A stretch of DNA of 26,925 nt, taken from the NCBI GenBank assembly GCA_003649695.1, contig QMSR01000003.1:1-26925 (forward strand). Direction: 5' to 3'. The translations under genes and the position numbers were made by a program. This stretch comes from Thermoplasmata archaeon. Lineage in GTDB: Archaea > Thermoplasmatota > Thermoplasmata > Thermoplasmatales > B87-G9. Each line of letters opens with the position of its first letter. Position 1 is the stretch's first letter. The notes below the pieces were generated by a model. It was given only the letters and a program-made list of their open reading frames with translations. It made no database searches and was not told the origin of the DNA. Below are positions 1 to 7,503 of this stretch, in pieces.

Positions 1-1
1 C

Positions 2-31
2 GTGTCGGTGCCGCCGGCCGCCAAGGAATAG
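2..31 (+). CDS. 3' end of an upstream gene (partial)
   Basis: One frame is open from the left edge and ends VSVPPAAKE-stop, with TAG at 29-31 placed directly before the ATG of the NOG1-like GTPase at 32. The zero-base junction and same strand suggest the last codons of an upstream operon partner. The fragment is too short to identify and could be chance, because only nine sense codons are visible. Confidence 0.35.
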   Translation: MSVPPAAKE

Positions 32-1006
32 ATGTTCGAGAACCTACCAACGGTGCTCAGCTCTGGGGAGATCCTAGACAAGGCCTTCCGTAGGGCTGTC
101 AGGGTCTCGGCCTACCACCCCGACAGGCTGAAGAGGAGAAAGATCAAGTCCCTCTCCAGGCTCCAGACGGTCAGGGATATCATAACCTCAACCCTCGAGG
201 GCTACCTCAACGCCTTCCCTCGCCCTGAGAAGCTTCATCCATTCTACCGCGACCTCCTAGACCTGCTCGTGGGCGAGGAGAGGTACAGGAGGGCCCTCAG
301 TGAGCTGGATTGGGCCGTGGACATGATACTCAAGCTCTACAAAAGCTACGCTTCCAAGATCAGGGGGGCAAGGGCGGAGGAGGACGTGGAGAGGGCCAGG
401 AAGGCCTTCTACGGCAGGGTGTCCTCGATCGTGGAGGACATAGGCTGGGCCCTTGACGAGCTGGCCAGGGCCAGGGAGAGGCTCAGGGTCCTGCCCAGCA
501 TAGACCCCGAGACGCCGCTGGTCATCGTGGCCGGCGCCCCGAACGTCGGAAAGTCGCAGCTGGTCAGGGCCCTGAGCACCGCCGAGCCCGAGGTGGCGAG
601 CTACCCCTTCACCACCAAGCGGGTCCACCTAGGCCACATGTACTGCGGTCCCCACAGGGTGCAGGTCCTGGACACCCCAGGCCTCCTCGACAGGCCCTTC
701 TCCAGGATGAAGGAGCCCGAGAGGCAGGCCGCCCTGGCCCTGCGGAGGCTCCCGGGCCTCGTGGTCTTCCTCTTCGACCCCAGTGAGACCTGCGGCTACG
801 ACCTCGAGTACCAGAGGGCGGTGTTCGAGGACGTAAGGAGGATGCACCGGGGGAGGGTGATAGTCGTCGAGAACAAGGCCGACATATCGGAGCCTGCCGG
901 GCTCGGGCTCAGGATCTCGGCCCTCACGGGACAGGGGCTGGATGAGCTGAAAAAAATTATCTGCGATGAGCTGGGGAAGCGCGGATGGGGATCGAAGACG
1001 AGATAA
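32..1006 (+). CDS. NOG1-like GTPase (Obg/NOG1 family)
   Basis: A 324-aa P-loop GTPase of the archaeal NOG1 type. In eukaryotes NOG1 acts in 60S subunit maturation, so a role in large-subunit assembly is inferred. Residues 1-160 form a helical, Arg/Lys-rich region typical of NOG1. The G domain follows: G1 GAPNVGKS at 168-175, a TT pair in the switch region (SYPFTTK), G3 DTPG and G4 NKAD. An AAGGAA Shine-Dalgarno-like stretch lies about 7 nt before the ATG. The last 22 bases overlap the GluRS start, so the two are very likely cotranscribed. The length is usual for archaeal NOG1, which lacks the long C-terminal extension of the eukaryotic protein. Confidence 0.88.
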   Translation: MFENLPTVLSSGEILDKAFRRAVRVSAYHPDRLKRRKIKSLSRLQTVRDIITSTLEGYLNAFPRPEKLHPFYRDLLDLLVGEERYRRALSELDWAVDMILKLYKSYASKIRGARAEEDVERARKAFYGRVSSIVEDIGWALDELARARERLRVLPSIDPETPLVIVAGAPNVGKSQLVRALSTAEPEVASYPFTTKRVHLGHMYCGPHRVQVLDTPGLLDRPFSRMKEPERQAALALRRLPGLVVFLFDPSETCGYDLEYQRAVFEDVRRMHRGRVIVVENKADISEPAGLGLRISALTGQGLDELKKIICDELGKRGWGSKTR

Positions 1007-2643
1007 GGAGGATTGCCGCAACCAACGCGGTGGAGCACGGGGGGAGTGCCAGCCTGAAGGCGGTGCTCTCCAGGCTCCTCGGCTCCCACCCCGAGCTCAG
1101 GCCCAGGGTTAAGGAGCTAATACCCCTGGTGAGGCGCATCGTCGAGGAGGTCAACGCACTCCCGCTGGAAGAGCAGGAGAAGATGGCGCAGATAAGGGAG
1201 AAGAAGGAAGCAAAAAGGGGCCTCGAACCCCTACCCGGCGCCGAAGGAGGTGTCGTCATGAGGATGGCCCCGAACCCGAGCGGGCCCCTGCACATAGGAC
1301 ACTCGAGAATGGCCGTCCTTAACGACGAATACGTGAAGATGTATGGAGGGAGACTGATCCTCAGGTTCGAGGATACCAACCCCACCAAGGTGGATCCCGA
1401 GGCCTACGACATGATCGCGGAGGACCTGGAGTGGCTCGGTGTTGAGGTGCATGAGAAGGTGTACCAGAGCGACAGGATGGAGCTCTACTACCGGGTTGCC
1501 GAGGAGATGATAAGGAGGGGGTGCGCCTACGCCACCACCAGGAGTCAGGAGGAGATCCGGGAGTCCAGGAGGAGGGGGATCCCCCTGCCTGAGAGGAATG
1601 CGCCTCCGGAGGAGAACATGGAGACCTGGAGGAGGATGCTCGAGGGGGAGTTCGGGGAGGGGGAGGCCGTACTGATAGTGAAAACGGACCTGAGCCACCC
1701 CAACCCTTCGGTGAGGGACTTCGTGGCCTTCAGGATCCTGGAAAGGGAGCACCCAAGGACCGGAACCAAGTACAGGGTCTTCCCCACCTACAACTTCGCG
1801 GTGGCCGTCGACGACCACTACAACGGCGTTACGCACGTCCTCAGGGGCAAGGATCACATGGTCAACACCGAGAAGCAGAGGTACGTGTACAGATGCATGG
1901 GGTGGAGGGAACCAGTGTTCATCCACTACGGTCTGGTCCGCATCGTCGGGGTGAATCTGAAAACCAGCAGGATAAGGGAGGGGATCCTCAGGGGGGAGTA
2001 CAGCGGATGGGACGACGTCAGACTCGGAACCCTCAGGGCCCTCAGGTCCAGGGGCATCAGGCCCGAGGCCATCAGGGAGTACTGGCTGGAGGTCGGGCTG
2101 AAGGACGTTGACATCAACTTCTCCTGGGAGACGTTGTACGCGATAAATAGGAAAATCGTGGATCCGGTTGCTCCGCGCATCTTCTTCGTCCCCCATCCCA
2201 AAGAAATTTCGATTAGGGGACTGGGGGAGGCCCGGGTCACGATACCGCTCCACCCCAGCAGGGACCTGGGTAGCAGGACCATCACCCTTCCCGCCGAGCC
2301 CAGGATCCTGGTGCCCTCCCGCGACTGGGATGGCCTCAGGATTGGTGAGGTGGCCAGACTGAAGTACCTGGCAAACGTTAGGAAAGTGTCCGACTCTGCG
2401 GCAGAACTCGTCTCGAGGGAGCCCGGTGACGTGTCCGCCCTCAGGGGAAGGATCTGGCAGTGGGCGCCATCGGGGGACTCCATCCGCGGTAGGATACTCT
2501 ACCCTGACGGATCGGTGGAAGGGGGAGCTTTCGAGCCGTACGCTACAAAGCTTACTGAGAAGATAGTCCAGATGGAGAGGGTAGGGTTCGGCGTGCTTTA
2601 CGGCAGGGGAGGGTGGCTGGAGGCCAGGTTCGCCCACCGATAA
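985..2643 (+). CDS. gltX: Glutamyl-tRNA synthetase (archaeal type)
   Basis: A class I aminoacyl-tRNA synthetase of 552 aa that charges tRNA-Glu; in archaea it is often non-discriminating and also loads Glu on tRNA-Gln. An N-terminal extension of about 90 residues precedes the Rossmann catalytic domain, which has MAPNPSGPLHIGH with HIGH at 103-106. The second class I signature is LKTSRI around 325-330, matching the family's TSK/R-I variant of KMSKS. A beta-barrel anticodon-binding half follows, rather than the helical one of bacterial GluRS. The ATG at 985 has a GGGGA upstream inside the NOG1 reading frame. The gene ends directly against the convergent 204-aa gene with no spacer. Confidence 0.95.
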   Translation: MGIEDEIRRIAATNAVEHGGSASLKAVLSRLLGSHPELRPRVKELIPLVRRIVEEVNALPLEEQEKMAQIREKKEAKRGLEPLPGAEGGVVMRMAPNPSGPLHIGHSRMAVLNDEYVKMYGGRLILRFEDTNPTKVDPEAYDMIAEDLEWLGVEVHEKVYQSDRMELYYRVAEEMIRRGCAYATTRSQEEIRESRRRGIPLPERNAPPEENMETWRRMLEGEFGEGEAVLIVKTDLSHPNPSVRDFVAFRILEREHPRTGTKYRVFPTYNFAVAVDDHYNGVTHVLRGKDHMVNTEKQRYVYRCMGWREPVFIHYGLVRIVGVNLKTSRIREGILRGEYSGWDDVRLGTLRALRSRGIRPEAIREYWLEVGLKDVDINFSWETLYAINRKIVDPVAPRIFFVPHPKEISIRGLGEARVTIPLHPSRDLGSRTITLPAEPRILVPSRDWDGLRIGEVARLKYLANVRKVSDSAAELVSREPGDVSALRGRIWQWAPSGDSIRGRILYPDGSVEGGAFEPYATKLTEKIVQMERVGFGVLYGRGGWLEARFAHR

Positions 2644-3258
2644 CTACTCTATGGGGGTCCTCCAGAGGCTGGGATCCTCACCCACAACCTCTACGTGGGG
2701 GGCCTTGGCGCTGGAGAGCAGGAGGTATTCTAGCACGGAGTCCAGGGCCTCGAGATCCGTGGAGGCCGCCTCGAGGCCCACCCTCACCTCTTCCTTGATC
2801 TTCCCGTTCTCGTAGACGGGCACGCTCCAGACATCGGCGAAGTACAGGTGGGCCCTGAGGCCCTCGGGCACCAGGTCGCGGCCCAGCCTCAGGCCCGAGG
2901 AGTAGTGGGGGAGAAAGGCGAAGGCCACCCTCCCCCTGGGCCTCCTCCGGTAGAGGGAGACCTCGGCCAGGTTGAGGTGGCCGTACCTCAGGTAGCCCAG
3001 GATCGCGGTGTCCGCCACGGAGGAGCCCATCACGAGGACCCTGATTCTGGATGCACCGGAGTTCTTCGCCGCAACCAGGAGCTCCTCGAGTGTGTAAACT
3101 CCCGGCCCCCTCAGGAATCTACCTGAGCCCGCGGTCGCTACGACGACATTAAAGGTCTTACCCTTCAGATCCCCCAGCTCGTTGAGCGCCCCTCGGACGG
3201 CCCTCCCAGCCGCCTCCCTGGGGACCGGCCCACTCCACAGGTAAACCTTAGACGGCAT
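2644..3258 (-). CDS. Conserved-looking protein of unknown function, coupled to radA
   Basis: I do not recognise this 204-aa protein with certainty. It is soluble, with no signal peptide or membrane segment. Features are a beta-helix start (VYLWSGPVPREA), a strand NVVVATAGSGRF at 37-48, a helix TLEELLVAAKNSG at 56-68 and a strand RIRVLVMGSS at 71-80. The order of these elements faintly recalls Brix/IMP4-like proteins (a TTSR-like strand, then RG..sl.EL...A...G), but the diagnostic residues are missing, so this is only a weak idea. The ATG lies inside the end of radA (11-base overlap), indicating translational coupling and a possible link to recombination or to the GAPDH-radA transcript. Confidence 0.72.
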   Translation of the reverse strand: MPSKVYLWSGPVPREAAGRAVRGALNELGDLKGKTFNVVVATAGSGRFLRGPGVYTLEELLVAAKNSGASRIRVLVMGSSVADTAILGYLRYGHLNLAEVSLYRRRPRGRVAFAFLPHYSSGLRLGRDLVPEGLRAHLYFADVWSVPVYENGKIKEEVRVGLEAASTDLEALDSVLEYLLLSSAKAPHVEVVGEDPSLWRTPIE

Positions 3259-4201
3259 CCCTAATTCCCTCTTCCGCGATCATGAAGACCGCGTCCGACT
3301 CTGGAATGTCGGGGGCATCAATAACCCTTGCTATCCTCCTAGGCCCCTTACTCTTCCTCAGGTAGACGCGGTACGTGGCCGTGTGCCCGACCACGTGACC
3401 TCCTATGGGGGCGGTTGGGTCGCCGAAGAGTATGTCCGGCCTGGCCAGGACCTGATTCGTGACCACCACGGCCGCCTCGAAGGTGTCGGCGAACCTGAGG
3501 AGCTCGTGGAGGTGCTTGTTCAGGAGCTGCTGCCTCTCAGCGAGCTGACCCCTGCCGGCGTACTCGGCCCTGAAGTGCGCGGTTAGGGAGTCCACGATCA
3601 GGAGGCGGAAGTCGCCCTCTTCCGCCATCTGGAAGGCCTTCCTCACCAGCGTCATCTGGTGGTTGGAGTTATAGGCCCTGGCGAAGTAGATGCGCTTGAG
3701 GGCCTCCTCCGGGTCGAGGCCCACGGCCTTGGCCATCTGCCTTATGCGCTCAGGCCTGAATGTGGATTCCGTGTCTATGTATATCGCACCCGAGTCTAGG
3801 CCTCCCCTCTCCTCGGGAAGCTGCACGTTCACCGAGAGCTGATGCGCAATCTGGGTCTTCCCACTCCCGAACTCCCCGAAGAACTCCGTGATGGCGTAAA
3901 TCTGCACCCCCCCGCCCAGGAGTTCGTCCAGGGACTTGGATCCCGTAGTTATCCTCTTTATCTTCTTCCTCTTCTCCCAGACCTCCAAGGCGGTCTCGAA
4001 CTTATCTATCTGGACGTAGCTCCTCGCCGCCTCCACGATCCTCTCCGCCGTCTGGAGGCCAATGCCCGCCTCCTCAGAGAGAACGTGCGGCGGCGTAACG
4101 GCTATGGAGAAGATGTCGAAGTAACCCGCATTGGCCAGCTTCCTGGCTAGGGCATCTCCTACGCCGGGAAGCTCCTTCAGGTTCGTGATCTTCTTCGCCA
4201 T
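3248..4201 (-). CDS. radA: DNA repair and recombination protein RadA
   Basis: The archaeal RecA/Rad51 recombinase, 317 aa, which forms helical filaments on single-stranded DNA and drives ATP-dependent strand exchange. A helix-hairpin-helix N-terminal domain (LPGVGDALARKL, about 11-60) is followed by the polymerisation motif FETA at 68-71. The ATPase core has Walker A GEFGSGKT at 109-116 and Walker B LLIVDS at 200-205. DNA-binding loop regions include GRGQLAERQQ and the segment after FGDPTAPIGGHVVGH. Length and all key motifs are intact and there is no intein. It lies 24 bp after the GAPDH gene and overlaps the downstream 204-aa gene; a GGAAGGAG stretch lies 12-20 bases upstream of the ATG. 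Confidence 0.97.
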   Translation of the reverse strand: MAKKITNLKELPGVGDALARKLANAGYFDIFSIAVTPPHVLSEEAGIGLQTAERIVEAARSYVQIDKFETALEVWEKRKKIKRITTGSKSLDELLGGGVQIYAITEFFGEFGSGKTQIAHQLSVNVQLPEERGGLDSGAIYIDTESTFRPERIRQMAKAVGLDPEEALKRIYFARAYNSNHQMTLVRKAFQMAEEGDFRLLIVDSLTAHFRAEYAGRGQLAERQQLLNKHLHELLRFADTFEAAVVVTNQVLARPDILFGDPTAPIGGHVVGHTATYRVYLRKSKGPRRIARVIDAPDIPESDAVFMIAEEGIRDAV

Positions 4202-4225
4202 GCCCTCAAGGCTCCTTCCTGTTCC

Positions 4226-5245
4226 TCACTCAAATACTTTTCCATGGAGCACGCCGAGCGCGGAATCAGTTTTCCTGATCGAGGCCAGCCCGTCCTCCTC
4301 GAGCTCCATTGCGGCCCTTATGGCGTCCACGTTCTCCGGCACCACGTCCGCCTCCTGGTGGACCGCCTGGAAGTAGTGGAGCCAGCCATCGTGGACGGAG
4401 ATCGAGTCCTCCCAGACCGCGATCTCGTATAGGTCGCCGTAGCCCCTGCACAGCCCTCTGGCCATCTCCATGATCTCCGCCGTGCTCCTCAGCCCGTCGC
4501 CCCCGCTGACCAAGATCACCCTTGGGGTTTCGGACAGCAGCTCGACCACATCCGACGGCCTCGCCTCCCTCGAGAGCCTGAGCCTGACCACGTGCAGGTG
4601 CATGATCGTGGTGGGAACAACCACCGCCGCCGTCGTTATGGGGATGTCGAAGACCGTCCTCAGGTCCGGGCCGTGGTGGGATGGAATGTGCAGGGAGGGA
4701 ACTATCGCGTTTATGGGACCTTTCCGGCTCTCCCGCGGGTCTGCGGCCCTCCTGACCAGGACGGCAAAGGCCTCAGCGACCCCATACTCCCTCATTATAG
4801 GATAGATTGTCCTGGCAAGGCCCGTTGTGTTGCAGGAGACGACCCTTATGAACCTCCTCCCCAGGGCCTTCCCGTAGTTCACCAGGGCGTTGAAGGAGAA
4901 GCCCGCGACCTCGTGCTTCTCCCCTCCCTGGAAGATCGCCCTGAGGCCCAGCTTATCGTATAGCTCCTTGTACTTCGCCCCTATACCAGCCGGAGTAGCG
5001 TCAACCACTATGTCGGCCTTCTGGAGGCCCTCTTCTAAGGTGCCGTGAACCCTGATACCGGCTTCATCGTACTTTTCCAGATCCCCTATTCCGTAAAGGG
5101 GGAACCTGGAAGCCGCCTCCCTGGCGAAGCAGTCAGCCTTCAGCTTGCTGACGCCGACCACCTCCATATCGTCTTGGAGGGAAACAGCCCTGGCAACCCT
5201 CTTGCCTATAGTCCCATAGCCGTTTACGAAAACTTTCACCTTCAC
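4226..5245 (-). CDS. gap: Type II glyceraldehyde-3-phosphate dehydrogenase
   Basis: The archaeal phosphorylating NAD(P)-dependent GAPDH, 339 aa. It interconverts glyceraldehyde 3-phosphate and 1,3-bisphosphoglycerate and in many archaea serves mainly gluconeogenesis. The Rossmann motif NGYGTIGKR is at 8-16 and the catalytic Cys138 sits in SCNTTGL. Type II features such as VRRAADPRESRKGP (about 164-177), HIPSHHGPD and MHLHVV (about 215-220) are present. The start is GTG at 5245. An AT-rich tract just upstream (5251-5277) both follows the end of the binding-protein gene and could hold this gene's TATA box. Confidence 0.95.
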   Translation of the reverse strand: MKVKVFVNGYGTIGKRVARAVSLQDDMEVVGVSKLKADCFAREAASRFPLYGIGDLEKYDEAGIRVHGTLEEGLQKADIVVDATPAGIGAKYKELYDKLGLRAIFQGGEKHEVAGFSFNALVNYGKALGRRFIRVVSCNTTGLARTIYPIMREYGVAEAFAVLVRRAADPRESRKGPINAIVPSLHIPSHHGPDLRTVFDIPITTAAVVVPTTIMHLHVVRLRLSREARPSDVVELLSETPRVILVSGGDGLRSTAEIMEMARGLCRGYGDLYEIAVWEDSISVHDGWLHYFQAVHQEADVVPENVDAIRAAMELEEDGLASIRKTDSALGVLHGKVFE

Positions 5246-5250
5246 GATGA

Positions 5251-5277
5251 AAAATCTTTAACAAAAAATAAAAAAGG
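5251..5277 (-). terminator. T-rich terminator after the importer operon, with probable promoter for gap
   Basis: Read on the minus strand this is a T-rich run (TTTTTTATTTTTTGTTAAAG) placed between the binding-protein stop at 5289 and the GAPDH start at 5245. U-rich tracts without a hairpin are the usual archaeal intrinsic terminator. The same block is about 18-26 nt before the GAPDH start codon, so it may double as its TATA element. Direction and use are inferred. Confidence 0.5.
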
Positions 5278-5288
5278 GTGTGTGAAGC

Positions 5289-6521
5289 TCACTCGCCAAC
5301 AGAGACCACGTTGTCGACCCACCAGTCGATGACCAGGCGCTCGTGGTAGGTGAGCCTGTGGCCGACTGGGATCATCTCCTGCAGGTCCTCCGGACTGCCG
5401 TCCTTGGGCCAGCCCATGATGGGCTCGTTGTAGGCCTCGAACGGGTCGAAGACCATCTGCTTGTCCTTCATCTGGTCGAGCCTGCGCATCACGAGGTCGT
5501 AGACGGAGAGCTCCTCGCCGGTGAGCTTATCGGTTACGGTGACGGACTTGAGGTCGTTGACGAACTTGGGGTTTATGGGTACGCCGGGCTTGCCGCCGAG
5601 CTCGACGGCGCCGGAGTCAAGGAGTCCCCAATAGTCGACGTCCTGGAGGTTCGTGTTCGTGTACAGGCCAGCATAGACCTTGCTGAGGATGTCGGCGTAG
5701 ATGACCTCCCAGTGCACCAGCTGCCCGCTGACGGTGACATTGGGGGCGATGTCCTGCATTGGGCTGTAGTGGGAGAAGCCATAATACTGGGTACCTGTCT
5801 CCTTCATCTTGGATTCGAGGGTCTGCAGGACCGTGGGGGAGTCCTCGGTGAAGGCTAGAACATCTGCGCCCTCTGCCAAGAGGGCGTTTGCCGCAGACTG
5901 CGCCTTCTCAGGGTCATACCAGGCGTGGATGACCCTCACGTAGACCTTGGCATCCGGGTTGACCTCCTTGATCCCCAAGGCAAAGGCGTCAATGTGCCTG
6001 ACAACCTCAGGGATCGTGTGGGCGGCAACGTATCCGATCTTGTTGGTCTTCGTCAGGGCGCCAGCCATAAGGCCGTTGAGGTAGTAGAGCTGGTAGAAGT
6101 CGGCCATGTAGGTGCCCATGTTGGGCCTCCTGATGTACCCTGAGCAGTGGAAGAAGATGATATCAGTGTGGTTCTCGGCCGCCTCCTTCATCGGGATCAT
6201 GTGGTCGAAGGAGGTGCCGAAGATGACCGTGTATCCCTGGGAGATGAGGTTCTCTATGACCTGCCTGGCGTCCTCGGCACCGACGTTCTCAACATAGGTC
6301 GTGTTCAGCCAGCTGAAGTGCTGCTCTACCCAGAGCCTACCCACGTTATGGGCATGTGTCCAGCCGTAGTCTCCTATGTCTCCCACATAGATGAAGGCAG
6401 CCTTAAGGGTCGGAGGTTTGGTTATGACCTTCGTTTCACCCTTGGGGGCGGCGAAGTAGCCTATTAGGCCGAAGACTATCGCCACCACTACCACTATGGT
6501 TATCCAACCCGTCGTGTTCAT
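5289..6521 (-). CDS. BMP-family (PnrA-like) ABC transporter substrate-binding protein
   Basis: A 410-aa extracellular binding protein of the basic membrane protein (BMP/PnrA) family, whose studied members mostly bind nucleosides. Residues 5-24 are a hydrophobic N-terminal segment (GWITIVVVVAIVFGLIGYFA) that could be a signal or membrane anchor. No lipobox Cys follows, so it is probably not a bacterial-type lipoprotein. The two-lobed fold begins at about 40 with AAFIYVGDIGDYGWTHAHN, the family's opening strand and ligand-loop motif, and continues with VIFGTSFDHM and FFHCSGY. It is the last gene of the importer operon and has a 56-bp spacer before it with its own terminator-like and promoter-like tracts, so it may be expressed more strongly than the membrane subunits. 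The ligand is not certain. Confidence 0.9.
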   Translation of the reverse strand: MNTTGWITIVVVVAIVFGLIGYFAAPKGETKVITKPPTLKAAFIYVGDIGDYGWTHAHNVGRLWVEQHFSWLNTTYVENVGAEDARQVIENLISQGYTVIFGTSFDHMIPMKEAAENHTDIIFFHCSGYIRRPNMGTYMADFYQLYYLNGLMAGALTKTNKIGYVAAHTIPEVVRHIDAFALGIKEVNPDAKVYVRVIHAWYDPEKAQSAANALLAEGADVLAFTEDSPTVLQTLESKMKETGTQYYGFSHYSPMQDIAPNVTVSGQLVHWEVIYADILSKVYAGLYTNTNLQDVDYWGLLDSGAVELGGKPGVPINPKFVNDLKSVTVTDKLTGEELSVYDLVMRRLDQMKDKQMVFDPFEAYNEPIMGWPKDGSPEDLQEMIPVGHRLTYHERLVIDWWVDNVVSVGE

Positions 6522-6527
6522 CAGCTT

Positions 6528-6537
6528 GGAATATGCC
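6528..6537. promoter_or_regulatory. Possible second operator half-match before the binding-protein gene
   Basis: GGAATATGCC matches the core GGCATATGCC of the palindrome at 10175-10192 in 9 of 10 bases and lies only 7 bases before the binding-protein start. The flanking bases do not match, so the site is only suggestive. Confidence 0.3.
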
Positions 6538-6554
6538 TTTAAAAAACTTAAAAC
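6538..6554 (-). promoter_or_regulatory. TATA-like promoter for the binding-protein gene
   Basis: On the minus strand the block reads GTTTTAAGTTTTTTAAA and is centred about 25 nt before the start codon at 6521. This is the spacing expected for a short or absent leader in archaea. A separate promoter would allow extra synthesis of the binding protein. Confidence 0.45.
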
Positions 6555-6557
6555 TTT

Positions 6558-6573
6558 CCAAAATTAAAAGGGG
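6558..6573 (-). terminator. T-rich tract after permease 2
   Basis: The minus strand reads CCCCTTTTAATTTTGG starting five bases after the permease stop codon. Two T runs without a hairpin resemble a weak archaeal terminator, which may partially separate the membrane-subunit genes from the binding-protein gene. Confidence 0.4.
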
Positions 6574-6577
6574 AGAA

Positions 6578-7501
6578 TTAGCTTTGTCCCCTAACGTAGG
6601 GAACGGCGAGGGCCTCGGGTGCCCCAATCCTCTTCTTCAGCTGCGCTAGAGAGGCGATGACCACTATGACCAGGGTGAAGATGTAGGGCATCATGCCCAG
6701 GATGTCCACAGGGATTCCCTTCCCCTGGAGGAGGTACTGGCTCGCGGAAATGGCGCCGAAGAAGTAGGAGGCCCAGAGGGCGTGGATTGGGTTCCACAGG
6801 GAGAAGATGGTCAGGGCGATGGCAATCCACCCCATGCCCGCAGTTATGCCCTCCGTCCAAGAGGGCCTGAAGATGATTGAGAGGTACGCGCCCGCGAGGC
6901 CGGCCATGAGGCCTCCGAAGATCGTGGCCAAATACCTAACCTTGTAGACGTTGATGCCAAGGGCGTCCGCAGCCGCTGGATTTTCGCCAACTGATCTGAG
7001 AATGATCCCATACTTAGTCTTGAAGAGGACGTACCAGAGGACTACGGAAAGGGCTAGGCCCAGGAAGGCTATGGGATCCTGGACGATGATGGAGCCTACG
7101 ACCGGTATCTGGGCCAAGCTGGGGGATATGATGCCCGTGATCGTGTTGGAGAGTTTCTGTCCCACGTACGGCTTCCCCATGACGGAGTGTATGCCCAGGC
7201 CGAGGATGACGAGGGCCAGGCCGGAGACGACCTGGTTGACGCGAAGTGATATGCTGAAGAAGGCATGGATTAGGGAAATGAGGGCTCCTGCCAGGGCGCC
7301 GAGGAGGAGCCCCAGCCACGGGTTTCCCGTGGTGTATGCCACTCCAAAGCCCACCACAGCCCCAAAGGCCATCATGCCCTCGATACCTAAGTTGAGGATT
7401 CCCGCACGCTCAGCATAGATCTCACCGAGGGTGGCCAGGAGGAGCGGAGTACCGGATTTCATCGCTTGATATATTATAAAATTCAAAATCTGAACGTTCA
7501 T
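6578..7501 (-). CDS. ABC transporter permease, BMP/nucleoside type (subunit 2)
   Basis: An integral membrane permease of about 307 aa, in the branched-chain/BPD-transport-2 superfamily and matching the shorter permease of nucleoside importers (YufQ/NupQ-like). Hallmarks are TPLLLATLGEIYAERAGILNLGIEGMM at the N-terminus, then eight or so hydrophobic segments, and the loop with LGINVYKVRY that contacts the ATPase. I chose ATG at 7501. Two GTG codons lie in frame at 7507 and 7510, but they sit inside an AGGTGGTGA ribosome-binding stretch and the ATG is 2 nt after the previous stop. It pairs with the 369-aa permease upstream. Confidence 0.92.
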   Translation of the reverse strand: MNVQILNFIIYQAMKSGTPLLLATLGEIYAERAGILNLGIEGMMAFGAVVGFGVAYTTGNPWLGLLLGALAGALISLIHAFFSISLRVNQVVSGLALVILGLGIHSVMGKPYVGQKLSNTITGIISPSLAQIPVVGSIIVQDPIAFLGLALSVVLWYVLFKTKYGIILRSVGENPAAADALGINVYKVRYLATIFGGLMAGLAGAYLSIIFRPSWTEGITAGMGWIAIALTIFSLWNPIHALWASYFFGAISASQYLLQGKGIPVDILGMMPYIFTLVIVVIASLAQLKKRIGAPEALAVPYVRGQS

Positions 7502-7503
7502 CT

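Noticed and set aside
1951..1974. Non-canonical KMSKS (LKTSRI) in GluRS
   Set aside because: Archaeal and related GluRS commonly have a TSK/R-I form in this place, so it is family-typical and not a lesion.
1231..2637. Long open frame antisense to GluRS (and similar ones antisense to other genes)
   Set aside because: GC-rich, AGG-rich genes often leave long antisense frames. The translations are Pro/Gly/His/Arg-rich with no domain, and the sense genes are certain.
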